NCBI GenBank assembly: GCA_003013855.2
Contig: ML058409.1
Coordinates: 248,001 to 312,000, forward strand
DNA from: Liriodendron chinense
Taxonomy: Eukaryota; Streptophyta; Magnoliopsida; Magnoliales; Magnoliaceae
Reading direction: 5' to 3'
DNA length: 64,000 nucleotides
Program-made: the position numbers and the translations under genes
Notes under the pieces: model-generated
What the model was told of the DNA's origin: nothing
Seen by the model: the letters and a program-made list of their open reading frames with translations, nothing else
Databases searched by the model: none
Shown: in pieces, positions 11,700 through 23,830 of the stretch
Layout: each line of letters begins with the position of its first letter
Numbering within the stretch: the stretch's first letter is position 1

Positions 11700-14273
11700 C
11701 TAAAACTAACCCTTTAGATAGTCCTTTGGTCAGAGGATCTGCCAGATTCTTTTTTATCATACAAAATCAATGGTAATAATATCATCAGTCAATAAGTGTC
11801 TAACAATATTATGTCGAAGTCTAATATGTCTACTTTTACCATTGTAAATCTTACTATTGGCTCTGGCTATAGCTGCCTGACAATCACAATGAATAGATAC
11901 AACTGACACAGGCTTTGGTCAAATAGGTATATCTTTCAAGAAGTTTCTTAGTCATTTAGCTTCTGAACCTGCATTTTCCAGTACAATGAATTCTAACTCC
12001 ATTGTCGATCTAGCAATGCACGCTTGTTTTGTAGATTTTCAAGATACTGCTCCTCCACCAATTGTGCATACATATCCACTTGTGGATTTAATTTCATCAG
12101 AGTCAGTTATCCAATTGGCATCAGTATAACCTTCCAATACTGGTGGATAACTTGTATAACATATACCATATGTAGCAATACCTTTCAAATATCTTAATAT
12201 TCTATTTAGTGCATTCCAGTGATCATAACTAGGGTTATGTGTATATCTATTCAATCTATTTACAGCAAAAGCAATATCTGATCTTGTACAGTTCATCAGA
12301 TACATTAAACTACCAATTACTTGAGAATAAGCATATTGAGATACAATATTTTCTGTATTCTTCTTGAGTTACACAAAATGATCATATGGTATGCTGGAAA
12401 ATAAGCAATCGAAGTGTTCAAACTTCTTCAATATCTTTTTAACATGATGTGATTGAGATAATGTAATATTATCATCTTTCCTGATTATCTGAATACCTAA
12501 AATCATAATCACTTTTCCTAAATCTTTCATATCAAAGTTAGAAGATAGGAGTTGTTTAGTATTATTCACAAGTTTTGCGTTGGTTCTAAAAATGAGCATA
12601 TCATCTACATATGGACATATAATGACAGATTCATTGTCAGTAAATTAACCGTATATACATCTATCTATATCATTAACAATATAGCCATTTTATTTTAAGA
12701 CATTATCAAACTTTTCATTCCATTATTTAGAGGCTTGTTTTAAATCATACAAGGACTTAACAAGTTTACACACTTTATTTTCTTGTCCTATGAGTTTATA
12801 TCCCTCAAATCGTTCCATGTAGATTTCTTCTTCTAACTCACTATTTAAAAATGTTATCTTAATATCCATTTGGTGAACCACTAACTTATAAATGGATGTT
12901 ATAGCTATTAATACTCTAATTGATGTAATTTTGGTTACAGGTGAATAGGTGTCAAAATAATCGTATCATTCCTTTTGTCTAAAACCCTTTGCTACTAACC
13001 TAACTTTGAACTTATTTATAGTTACATCAGGTCTAAGTTTCTTTTTAAATATCCATTTACAATCTATAAATTTATTTTCAGGAGGAAGATTCACTAGTTT
13101 CCATGTATTATTAGATAATATTAAATGTAATTCATCTTTTATATCTTCCTTTCAAGAGGTAGCTTCTGAGTATGTTACAGGGTCATCTTCTAATAAGAAT
13201 GTGAAAAACTTATCTCCCATATTAGTTTCTTTTCTAGCCATTTTACTTCTTCTTGGTTCTAGATCCACTTCATTAGAAGTGTTTGGTTGTTCCTCTATTT
13301 CATTAGTAGTATCTATAGTTCTACTAGTTAATATCATATTCGATACACTATCATCTTTTGTTTCTTCCAAACGCGATTTTAAAGGAAAAATAAATTCAAA
13401 AAAATTCTACATCCTTGGCTTCTATGATAGTGTTTGGATATAGAAGATTATTCTTTGATTTTAGAACCAGAAAATGTAGCACTATGTTGAGCATATCATA
13501 TGAATATACAATCTGATGTTTTTGGACCTATCTTAGTTTTCTTATTCTCAGGTAATATCCGATGCAAGACACCCCTACACTTTTAGATATTTGTAACTAT
13601 GAGTATGACATTTTCATTGTTCATATGGTGTCTTTCCTGACTTCTTGTGAGGTATTCTATTTTGGATATAACGGGCTGATAGGATAGCTTCCCCCACATG
13701 TTGAGAGGCAAACCTGAACTATTTAGCATAGCGTTCATCATATCTTTTAGAGTTCTATTCTTACGTTCTATTATTTCTTTTTTCTGGTGTATATGATGTA
13801 ATGGTTTCGTGAATTATGTCATACTTTTCACAAAACTCATTAAACTGTATTGACACATACTCTCCATATCTGTCCGATCTAAGCCTTTTAATTTTCCTAC
13901 TTAGTTGGTTTTTAACTTCAGTTTTATATTTGATAAAGGCTTCAAATACATTATCCTTATTTTTAAGAAGGTAAACTATAGTATATCTAGAACAATCATC
14001 TACAAAAGTTATATAGTAACTTTCACCACCTCTAGACATGTGATTTTTTAAATCACTTAGGTTACTACGAATCAGCTCTAATAATTCAGAATTTCTAACA
14101 ACAGATCAGAAAGATTTCTTATGGAATTTTAATTATACACAAACCTCACATTTTCCTATGTCTTCTTCTCATAAACTAGTTAATAAACCTAAGATATTCA
14201 TTATTTTCATAGATGTTACATTAACATGACCTAATCTACCATGTCATAAAAAATTAGACTCAATAAAAAATTA
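11700..14273 (-). pseudogene. C1 copia pol remnant: integrase, RT, RNase H
   Basis: Minus-strand fragments of one Ty1/copia polyprotein in the expected order. Integrase at 14039-13761 has YYITFVDDCSRYTIVYLL and RLRSDRYGEYVS; a linker at 13370-13152 has EVDLEPRRSKMARKE; RT at 12599-12369 has DLGKVIMILGIQIIRKDD; RT/RNase H at 12305-12039 has MYLMNCTRSDIAFAVNRLNR and GYTDANW. RNase H continues in broken frames with a HIRLRHN-type motif to about 11700. Gag, protease and the integrase N terminus are missing beyond 14273, where T1 begins. Many stops and frameshifts; certainly dead. It resembles C2 closely enough to be the same broad (Tork-like) group. Confidence 0.85.
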
Positions 14274-14625
14274 GACATGGCCTTGTCGTCGCGGGAAGGT
14301 ACTGAGGAGGATGCCCCATAGCGAAGGGCTGAGACGGCTGCTGTCGGTAGTCTTGGGCAGACTACGATGGTTGTGCTTGATTTGAACTGGAGGCCAGAAG
14401 GACTCGGCATGGCTGCTGAGATTGCTGAACTGGGCCAACCTGATTGTTGGCTGCTGCAGTGGTTTGTGCTTGCATGAATTGTAAGAGCATTTCTTGCATT
14501 GCTCTCATTCCTTATGCCAATTCTTGCATGATTGGCGTATTCTCAATTGGCTGTTGCGCTGGAGGTTGCGCTTCGGTCATCTCAAGAGCAGGGAAGAGAT
14601 GAGTTTCTTCTTCGTGGTCGGACAT
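14274..14625 (-). pseudogene. T1 gag N-terminal fragment
   Basis: Minus strand from the ATG at 14625 (MSDHEEETHLFPALEMTEAQ). It is a diverged copy of the first part of T2 gag (40924-40570), with stops in the Gln-rich region. It ends abruptly at a junction with C1 copia sequence near 14273, where ATGGCC is shared with the T2 sequence. The rest of T1 downstream of this point is gone. Confidence 0.8.
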
Positions 14626-14878
14626 GGCTTGCTGAGCCCGAATGCGGATTATGTTGCGGAAGGGAAGTTGTTTCCGAACACGTTGAGCCCGAGGAGGCGC
14701 AATGGTGAGGACTATACTCTACTCTCTTTTTTTGGGTTTTAGGATTTTCTTTTTTTCTTTTTCTTTTTTGGTTTTGGGTAGGATGCTATGCAGATGAGAT
14801 TGTATAAGGACTGATGACTTTCAAGTATAGGAATGATTCTGTTTTTCAAGTCGGATCACGACTAGTGGGACTAACATA

Positions 14879-14896
14879 TCCCCAGTGGAGTCGTCA
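14879..14896 (-). other. T1 primer-binding site
   Basis: In element orientation TGACGACTCCACTGGGGA lies 3 nt inside the LTR edge. T2 has TGACGACTCTGCTGGGGA at the same place. The tRNA is probably tRNA-Arg, as reported for Ogre-type elements; this assignment is from memory and not verified. Confidence 0.55.
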
Positions 14897-14899
14897 TTC

Positions 14900-16234
14900 T
14901 GTGGACCCTCGCCGTTTCCGCGCTCCCACATGACGTCGTTCTCCCTTTCCCTTTCAAAAAAAGAAGAAGAGGTGCGTGTGTGTGAATCGTCATTTGTGCC
15001 ACTGGCTTGCCTCGTTCTCGAGGGCTTTGTTTGGTTGTCGTGTTAAGCTGGATGCGTTTAAACGAGTTTATGTGAGACCAGAGTCGCCACTAACCAGTTA
15101 CTTTGAATCTACAGTCGGCTAGACCCCGTAGAAACGTTAGAAAAAGGGGACCCGAAGATTCCTTTCTCTAAAATGACTCATTTTGATCTGCGGTCAAAGA
15201 TTCGAGGTAAGGGATCACGGTTACAGGGTGGGAAGAGGTTAAGCACCCCACACACTGCCCGTACCGAAGTACGGTCTCTACTTCACAGAATCAAACTAAC
15301 ACTTGAAAATCTGTTTTAATCCTCATATATTCACATAGATGACATGATGCATGAATGCAGGTCTGAACATTAAGAGTTTCTGATGAGCAGGTTTTCATTA
15401 ACAGGCAAGCCCAGAGCATACACTCGAACTGACAGGTGCTTTATGCGAGATGCATGTAGTGTGTTTGAATAATCAAAGTGCTTGTAGTGAAGCAGGGGGG
15501 TTGGAAGAAAAGTAAATGTTGCACTTATGCTAGATGCGAATGAGATGATGCTAGTAAAGAACAGCTAGATGGACGGAGGTGTCCAAGGGTTGGCTTCGAG
15601 TGGCTGGATCAAGACTTGGATGGCTTGGGAGACTTGGACCAGTGGTCAGGCTGGGCTAGACCAGGGCTAGACTCTCCTCACTCGGGCTCTCCTTGGTGGA
15701 AAAATGGGCTAAAAGGGTGGAGAAGGACTCGGACAGACGGGTCGCTATGGACTGGATGGATTCTATATCGAAATGAAAAGGGGAGGAGGGTATTTATAGC
15801 GTTGGAGAGTGGCAGTTCTCGTAAATAATTTTGGGCGGCCCCCTGGCAGACGCTCCTCGGGTTCCAGCGCGTGGTACGGACATGCCTCGGGGCTGCTGTT
15901 TGGACTCAGTGGGTTGACTCGGTGGGTTGACTCAGCGGGTCAACTCGGTGATTTGACTCAGTGGATTGACTCGACAGGTTGACTCAGCCGGTTGACTCAG
16001 CGGGTTGACTCAGTGGGGTTGACTTTTTTAAGATTTTTTGACTGGTTTTTCTTATGGGGGGTTTTTCAGGTTGATGTTTAGGGGCGAGTTGACAGGGTTC
16101 AGGCTTGAGTTGGGCTATGGATTGGGGCTTACAAGGGTGAGTTTGGCTGAGTTTGGACATGGGATTTGGGGGTATGGTCCTCCATTCATCCAGCTATCTT
16201 TACCAACAGTGTAGCCGAAGGTGGGGTGTCTACA
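14900..16234 (-). repeat. T1 5' LTR (1335 bp)
   Basis: Same family as the T2 LTRs: plus-strand ends TGTGGACCCTCG and GGGGTGTCTACA. It has the minus-strand TATA (15798-15791) and a TGACTCA array (about 15905-16022). It carries one copy of a 143-bp segment that is tandemly doubled in both T2 LTRs, and only one degenerate GGGCGGCC unit. It adjoins Athila gag on the right. Confidence 0.85.
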
Positions 16235-18843
16235 AATTGGAAGAATGCTCCCATGGGCAATCCTGCCAACTCTCAAGGAGGGCCACCCATGCAAAATATG
16301 GCCCCACCTCAATTCTCAATGGAGGATACTTTAAAAGCGTTTATACAAGGGCAAACGCAAATTAATCAAACGAATCAGTAAATGTTCCAAGAGCTTAAAG
16401 TCTCGGTTGATGAGATTAAGGGACGCTTAAATGCTTAAGAAGGGACCTTTCCGGCCCAACCTCGGCCCAATCCAAAGCAAGTACATGAAGTAATTATTCC
16501 TGATTCCTTCAACCAACATTTGGAGCAAGTCAAATCCGTCACCACTCTTAGAAGTGGAAAACAAATTGACAAATCTATTCCGGTGAAGGCCGACAAGCCT
16601 AATGATCCGGTAAATTCTGAGGATGAGGACGGATCTAACTTAGCCCCACAAGAAACGGAAAATGTTTACAAGCCCGTAGCACCATTCCCTTCGAGATTGG
16701 TTGCTCCCAAATCTCTTCCAAACTCTCATGATATTTTAGAGATTTTCAGACAAGTCAAGATCAACATTCCCTTGCTTGATGCCATCAAACAAATCCCCTC
16801 TTATGCCAAGTTTCTAAAGGACCTATGCACAACTAAACGCAAATATAATGTGCAGCAAAAGGCCTTCGTAAATGAGCAAGTGAGTGACATTCTCACTCAA
16901 AAGACCCCCCCAAAATTCAAAGACCCCAGCAGTCCCACAATCTCATGTATCATTGGAGACTACCGGATTGAGCGTGCATTGTTAGATTTGGGGGCAAGTG
17001 CAAACTTGATCCCGTACTCGGTATATGAGCAATTGGGTCTTAATGAATTAAAACCCACAAAACCACATTGCAACTCGCTGATAGATCCATCCGTGTACCG
17101 AGAGGGATAGTTGAGGATGTTCTAGTCCAAGTTGAAAAATTCTACTACCTGGTAGATTTTATCGTCTTGGACACACAACCGGTTATAAATGCTAGCACTC
17201 AAATACCGGTGATTTTAGGCCGCCCGTTCCTTGCTACATCAAACGCAATCATCAATTGTCAGAACGGGGTGATGCAATTATCCTTTGGGAACATGACATT
17301 AGAGGTGAATGTGTTCCACTTGGGCAAAAGGTACAGGGATGTTGATGATGACGAGCTCTTCGAGGTAAACATGCTCAAATCTTTTGAAGAAGAAGAGCTC
17401 CTCCAACTTGAACCACTAAAAAGCTTGGAGACATGCTTAGCATATTTCGAGGATTCCAAAGACCCCAACATTAGTGAAATCATGCAAGCATTGAATATTG
17501 AGAGACGGGTAGTTGGTACTAGGCGGTGGAGGCCCCATTTTGAGAGATTGCCACCAACCACATCAAAGCCTCTACCGTCTAACATCAAACCACCGAAGCT
17601 TGACCTTAAACCATTGCCATCTGAGCTTAAATATGTATACTTGGGTCAAGAAGAAACATTCCCGGTTGTCATTGCCTCTCACCTAAGGAAAAACCAAGAG
17701 CTCAAGTTGATTGAGCTACTCAAAGAACATAGGGGAGCCATAAGTTGGACAATAGCGGATCTCAAAGGGATAGGTTCTTCGGTTTGTACTCACCGTATAC
17801 ACCTCGAAGAAAATGCAAAAACGACTAGATAACCTCAAAGAAGGCTAAATCCAAACATAATGGAGGTTGTCAAAGCCGAGGTGTTAAAGCTACTAGATGT
17901 GGGGATCATCTACCCCATCTTGAATAGCCAATAGGTGAGTCCTACCCAAGTTGTCCCCAAGAAATCCGGTATTACCATCGTAGAAAACGCCAACAACGAG
18001 CTTATACCGACTAGAGTAACCACCGGTTGGCGTATATGCATTAATTATCGAAAGCTAAACACGGTCACTAGGAAGGATAACTTCCCTCTCCCATTCATGG
18101 ATCAAATTTTGGAGAGGTTAGCGGGTCATTCCTAATATTGCTTCCTAGATGGCTATTTCGGTTACAACCAAATTGAAATAGCCCCAGAAGACCAAGAGAA
18201 GACCACTTTTACATGCTCATTTGGCACCTTCGCATACCGAAGAATGCCATTCAGGCTATGTAATGCACCCGCCACATTCCAACGATGCATGTTGAACATT
18301 TTCTCGGACATGGTGGGCAAATTTCTTTTGATTTTTCAGTTTTTTGTTGTACTTTTGATGAGTGCCGCAATCACTTAAAATTGGTCTTGACAAGGTGTGA
18401 GGAGAAGAACCTCATTTTAAACTGAAAAAGTGTCATTTCATGGTACAGAGAGGAATAGTCCTTGGACATATTATCTCGTCTAATGGAATAGAGGTGGACC
18501 GGGCCAAAATCGATATAATTTCTAATCTACCACCACCCAAAAGCATACGCGATGTGCAGTCCTTCCTTCGACACGCCGGTTTTTATAGAAGGTTCATAAA
18601 GGATTTTAGTCATATCTCAAGGCCCTTATGTAACCTTCTCCAAAAGGAGAACCAATTTGAGTGTAGTGTCGAATGTCAATTAGCTTTTTTAAAGCTAAAA
18701 GACATGTTGACAACCGCTACTATTATGCAACCACCAGATTGGTCCATACCTTTTGAGTTGATATGCGATGCGAGCGATTATGCTATTGGGGCAGTGTTAG
18801 GCCAAAAGAAGGATAAGAAGCCCCATGTTATCTACTATGCTAG
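16235..18843 (+). pseudogene. A1 Athila-type gag end, protease and RT (5' half)
   Basis: Plus strand, starting in mid-gag because T1 truncates it. Visible in order: gag tail (MEDTLKAFIQGQTQINQ), the TLRSGKQ block, a protease with LLDLGASANLIPYSVYEQLG and VILGRPFLATSNAIINC, the pre-RT linker, and RT with WRICINYRKLN and FGYNQIEIAPEDQEKTTF. It runs through the thumb and start of RNase H (FELICDASDYAIGAVLGQKK) to the T2 insertion at 18843. Breaks: TAA at 16379, a stop near 16436, a frameshift near 17060, TAG at 17829 and 17932, TAA at 18133, and a deletion near 18310-18345 that removes the catalytic Asp-Asp box. The DLGAS protease motif and the later LRSRWTGPY block point to Athila. Confidence 0.88.
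18839..18843. repeat. T2 target-site duplication, left copy (GCTAG)
   Basis: GCTAG directly precedes the LTR start TGTGGACCC. The identical GCTAG is at 42804-42808. One copy belongs to the Athila coding sequence. Confidence 0.95.
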
Positions 18844-20479
18844 TGTGGACCCTTGCCGTTTCAGCGCTCCCACACGACGTTCTCGTCCCTTTCCTTTTCG
18901 GGAAAAGAAGGAGAGGAGGATGCTGAGCGCGAATCGCCGTTTGTGCCACTGGCTTGCCTCGTTCTCGAGGGCTTTGTTTGGTTGTCGTGTGTAAGTTGGA
19001 TGTGTTTAAATGAGTTTATGTAAGACCAGAGTCGCCACTAGCCAGCTACTTTGAATCTACAGTCGGCTAGACCCCATAGAAACGTTAGAGAAGGGGATCC
19101 GAAGATTCCTTCCTCTAAAATGACTCCTTTTGATCTGCGGCCAGAGATTCGAGGTAAGGGATCACGGTTACAGGGTGGGAAGAGGTTAAGCACCCCACAC
19201 ACTGCCCGTACCGAAGTACGGTCTCTACTTCACAGAATCGAACTAATACTTGAAAGTCTACTTTAATCTTCGTACATTCTCATAGATGACATGATGCATG
19301 AATGCAGGTCTGAACAGTAAGAGTTTCTAATGGGCAGGTTCCAATAACAGGCAAGCCCAGAGCATATGCTCGAACTAACAGGTGCTTAATATAAGACGAA
19401 TGTAGTGTGTTTGAATAATCAAGGTGCTTTATAGTGAAGCATGAATGCAAGTCTGAACAGTAAGAGTTTTTGATGGGCAGGTTCCAATAACAGGCAAGCC
19501 CAGAGCATACGCTCGAACTGACAGGTGCTTAATATAAGACGTATGCGGTGTGTTTGAATAATCAAGGTGCTTGCAGTGAAGCAGGGGGGTTGGAAGAAAA
19601 GTAAATGTTGCACTTATGCTGGATGCAAATGAGATGCTGCTGGAAAGGAATAGCTAGATGGACGGAGGTGTCGCAAGGGTTGGCTTCGAGTGGCTGGATC
19701 AAGACTTGGATGGCTTGGGAGACTTGGGCCAGTGGTCAGGCTGGGCTGGGCCAGTGGTCAGGCTGGGCTGGACCAGGGCTAGGCTCTCCTCACTCGGGCT
19801 CTCCTTGGTGGAGGAATGGGCTAAAGGGGTGGAGAAGGGCTTGGAACGGACTCGGGCTGGATTGGAATGGATTGGAAGGTGAAATGAGAAGGGGAGGGGG
19901 GTATTTATAGCAACGGGCAGTGGCAGAACCCGTAAATAAGTTTGGGCGGCCCTCAGGGGGCCGCCCGTACGGCCTTTTCTTGGGATTCAGCGGCGGTTTG
20001 GGCGGCCCCCTGAGGGCCGCTCGTCCGGACTTTTCTTGGGATTCAGCGGCGGTTTGGGGGCCGCCCGTACGGACGTTCTCGGGATTGCCGTTTTAACTCG
20101 GTGGGTTAACTCGGTGAGTTGACTCAGTGGGTCGACTCGGTGATTTGACTCAGCGGGTTGACTCGGCGGGTTGATTCGGTGTTTTGACTCGACGAGTTGA
20201 CTCAGCGGGTTGACTCAGTGGGTTAACTCAGCGGGTTGACTCAGTGGGTTGACTCAGTGAGTTTGACTTTTTTTAGGATTTTTTGACTGGCTTTTCTTAT
20301 GGGTGGTTTTTCAGGCTGATGTTTAGGAGTGGGTTGACTGGGTTCAGGCTTGAGTTGGGCTATGGATTGGGGCTTACAAGGGTGAGTTTGGGTGAGTTTA
20401 GACTTGGGATTTGGGGGTATGGTCCTCCATTCATCCAGCTATCTCTACCAATAGTGTAGCCGAAGGTGGGGTGTCTACA
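18844..20479 (-). repeat. T2 3' LTR (1636 bp)
   Basis: Plus-strand ends TGTGGACCC and GTGTCTACA. Near identical to 41216-42803 apart from small indels. Contents, low to high coordinate: conserved R/U5-side sequence, a 143-bp tandem pair (19296-19438 and 19439-19582), the minus-strand TATA (19919-19912), GC-rich GGGCGGCC hairpin units (19943-20075) and the TGACTCA array (20094-20260). Confidence 0.95.
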
Positions 20480-20493
20480 GATGCCCCTCTTTG
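20480..20493 (-). other. T2 polypurine tract
   Basis: In element orientation CCAAAGAGGGGCATC immediately precedes the 3' LTR start TGTAGACACC. This sets the element orientation as minus. Confidence 0.8.
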
Positions 20494-20559
20494 GCAGAGG
20501 TTGCGTGCAACCGAATGCCAAAGTGAGTGGACACCCCACTTCTGACCCGGTCATTCATA

Positions 20560-21470
20560 GATCATGTTCTGAAATCTTTGCTTGCCTTTGCATCTGTGCC
20601 AGTTGATCGTTTGGAAATCGACCACTCGCACATGCCACGGGAGTTTGGAGAAAACGTTGCGATTGTCCCCGCATGCGCTGCAACCTGGGTACCCAATCGC
20701 AACCCTTCCATTCCCGATCGGTACTAACATCGGAAAGGTACAGCAGAGCCTCTGCGTCGCTAGTCTTACGAGGTTACTGACCCTGAGACTGATTGTGTGA
20801 TGTTTGATGTTTTCCCAAATCACTCCAGGAGTACTTGTTTCGCTTGACTGTCAAAGTGGTTAGACGCCCTGCGTCAGATAGTCTTACGGGATTCTACTAC
20901 GCCGACTTGGACTCAGTCAAGGTACTTCAGGCATCCACGCCTAGGTATGTGCAGGTGGACTCTTTCCACCCGATCTGCTGGTTTCGATGCTTAGTTTGCA
21001 ATTCATTCTTTCCTTGATTGTGGTCTGGAATCTTTGTTGTCCTTTGTATCTGAGTCAGATGATTGTCTGGAGATTGATAACTCGCACATACCGCGGGAGT
21101 TTGGAGAAAACATTGCGATTGTCCCTGTATGCGCTGCAACCTGGGTACCCAATCCCAACCCTTCCATTCCGGATCGGTACTAACATCGGAAACGTACAGT
21201 AGAGCCTCTACGTCGCTAGTCTTACGAGGATACTGACCCTGAGACTGATTGTGTGATGTTTGATGTTTTCCCAGATCACTCCAGGAGTACTTGTTTCGCT
21301 TGACTGTCAAAGTGGTTAGACGCCCTGCGTCAGATAGTGTTACGGGATTCTACTACGCCGACTTGGACTCAGTCAAGGTACTTCGGGCATCCACGCCTAG
21401 GTATGTGCTGGTGGTCTCTTTCCACCCAATCTGCTGATTTTGATACTTGGGTTACAATTCATCGTTTCCA
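20560..21470. repeat. 456-bp tandem duplication in T2
   Basis: Two direct copies: for example GTACTAACATCGGAAA starts at 20721 and again at 21177, an offset of 456. Both contain CGCTAGTCTTACGAGG and TTACGGGATTCTACTACGCC. The copies differ by scattered substitutions. Confidence 0.85.
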
Positions 21471-22379
21471 CCGGTTCAAATGGTTTCTTTGACCGAGCCT
21501 TTTGGCTTTCATCTTTTCGTATCTTGGCATTTGGTATGACCGCACTGACACTGGAGTTCAGTTCGACCGTACTTTGAGTGCATTGGATCCGATGGTCTCC
21601 GGGGAAACCGCGAGACGTCGGATCTTATTTGATTTTTGCGTCGGCTCCTACCCAAAGATATGGAAGATCTCCTGGTGTGTGGGAGGCAGAACGCTCTACT
21701 GAGAAAATATTTTTTGGATTTTTGAAAAGATACCCACTCTAGGGAGTGATACTCCATGAGGTTTTTATTTGCAAAAAGATATATTTTTTGTCTTTTTGAA
21801 ATGGAAATCTGGTTTGCACGCTCCTCCACTAGGGATGCATATGGGGTCTTTAGCTAACCGACTTTATTTTGAAAGCAGGTAAACATGAATGATTGTTGCG
21901 ATGGATGTTGATGCATGGAGATGCATGATGAATGCATGGCTTAGCTCATTCTCTTTCAGTTTGATAATTTTGCTTTTGCTGGTGATGCAGAGAACTTGGA
22001 GCTTATTGCTTACAGGGTTGTGCTCCCTGGGGATTTTCTTTTTAATGTGGATGTTTGGTCAGCGGGTTGGTCAAGATCCCGACCCGTGGTCGATCAGGTC
22101 CATCGTCCCAAGATGTTGTTTCTTTGCTAATGAGAATGTACGAGGATATTATCTGACTTCAAGATGTTCTTCTGGGCATAAATGCGATTGAGGCGGTGCT
22201 TGGTCGCCATCTTTGGTCAAGATTCCAATTTGTGGGCGATTGGATCCGTGATCCCAAATTGTGAAGAGAGTGGAGTTCAAGACTCCTGAAGTGTAGTGCT
22301 GGGGGCTAGTGACAATTTTTGTGATTTTTGTGAATATGTGATCCGAATCTTTATCTGAGTGGTCAGGATAGAGATCGGT

Positions 22380-22700
22380 TATTGAAAGCGAGGAAATATT
22401 TTTGTGTTTTTGAAAATTTTTGGCTTGCAAGCAAGGGAAACATTTTTTTGTGATTTTCGAAGTATTTTCTTTGAAAGCAAGAGAAATATTTTTGTGATTT
22501 TTGAAAATATTTGATTTGAAAGTAAAGAAAATATATTTTTTGTGATTTTTGCAAGTATTTGATTTGACAGCAAGGAAAATATTTTTGTGATTTTTGCAAA
22601 TATTTGATTTGAAAGCAAGGGAAATATTTTTGTGATTTTTGAAGAGGTGATTTTGTAATGTTTTTGTATTTTTCTGATTTTTCTGAAATGCAAGGAAAAG
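22380..22700. repeat. AT-rich tandem array in T2
   Basis: Six or so units of 45-60 bp built from ATATTTTTGTGATTTTTGAA and GATTTGAAAGCAAGG. Minus-strand frames full of Asn-His-Lys-Asn here are products of the repeat. Confidence 0.8.
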
Positions 22701-23179
22701 GTATGGAATTTTCATCCATTTCCAGCTTCAACTGCTGGTAAGGCACCCGATCCATTTTACATCAGCGAGCAAGACGAGTCTCACACAGTTAAGTGCCGTA
22801 GTTTTACATCTTCGGATGAGGAGATTTTTTAGGGTTTTCAGTCAACACACCCACAAAGTTGCCTGTTCCTCATGTGCAATGCACATAAACCACGTATCGT
22901 CCGACGAACTCCTTCGGCCACAAAATGAGCCACATCCTCACATCTCCCTTTGTCAATCCAGTTTGGGGCCTTACGTTGCTCACAATTCCGTGAGGGTGAG
23001 CTCCACCTCCCAACAGCCTTAATCCCCTTCATGAGTTTTAGGAACAGGGAACATCCGTCAGATTCAACAGCGACTTTCAAATCAAGGTTGTCTATCACGG
23101 TGCGTTCAACACGAACAGGATTGCGGAGTTCTGCCCGCCTTAGCCTTTACCTGTTTAAAAGATTCCAGACACCCGTACG

Positions 23180-23830
23180 ATCAAGTGTCAGCCATGTCTG
23201 GAACAGGTTTAGGAAGGAAAGCCCCCGAGAAGTTAATCCCAGTGTAGTTTTAGGTCTTCGGACCACTGGAGATAAATTTGTGCAGTTGAAATTGATGGTG
23301 AAATTTTTATTTTATTTTATTTTTTGAAAAAGTTCCAGATTTCAACTCGGGTAATCGAGGTTGATGCTGGTTTTTATGGAAAGCTTGAAATCTTTTTGGT
23401 ATTTTGGAAATGATCCGGTTCATCGATCCTGTCTTGAATGGCTAGGATCAGTGCCAGTTTTTATTAAAAATCTCTCGGGATGTTGATCCCGACGTAGTTT
23501 AAGGTCTTCGGACCCCAAAAAAACTTTATGTACACTCTGAAAGTACATTATTTTTGTGATTTTTTCAAAATGATCCAAGTCATCAGATCTTGGACCGAAC
23601 GGCTGGGATCGATGATGGTTTTTATTAAAATCCCTCGGGATATTGATCCCGACGTAGTTTAAGGCTTCGGACCACATTTTATGTACAAACTGAACATACA
23701 TTTTTTTTGTGCTTTTTTCGAAATGATCCAGGTCGTCAGATCTTGGCCTGAACGGCTAGGATCGATGCTGGTTTTTATTAAAATCCCTCGGGATATTGAT
23801 CCCGATGTAGTTTAAGGTCTTCGGACCACA
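23180..23830. repeat. About 155-bp tandem array in T2 with GGGATATTGATCCC palindrome
   Basis: TCCCTCGGGATATTGATCCC plus GACGTAGTTTAAGG and TCTTCGGACCA recur near 23472, 23631 and 23784, with a more decayed first unit near 23230. Each unit also has a GGTTTTTATTAAAA stretch. Confidence 0.75.

Noticed and set aside
12600..13000. Separate host gene within the AT-rich stretch
   Set aside because: Broken frames here read as the middle of the copia RT in the same direction as the flanking fragments.
20094..20260. TGACTCA array considered as a CRISPR-like array
   Set aside because: Units are contiguous, have no spacers, and lie in an LTR of plant nuclear DNA.
14900..20479. T1 LTR and the T2 left LTR considered as the pair of one short element
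   Set aside because: They differ in the 143-bp doubling and in overall similarity, and the GCTAG duplication pairs 18844 with 42803 instead.
22149..22755. Overlapping minus-strand frames rich in Asn-His-Lys
   Set aside because: They simply translate the AT-rich tandem array in three frames.
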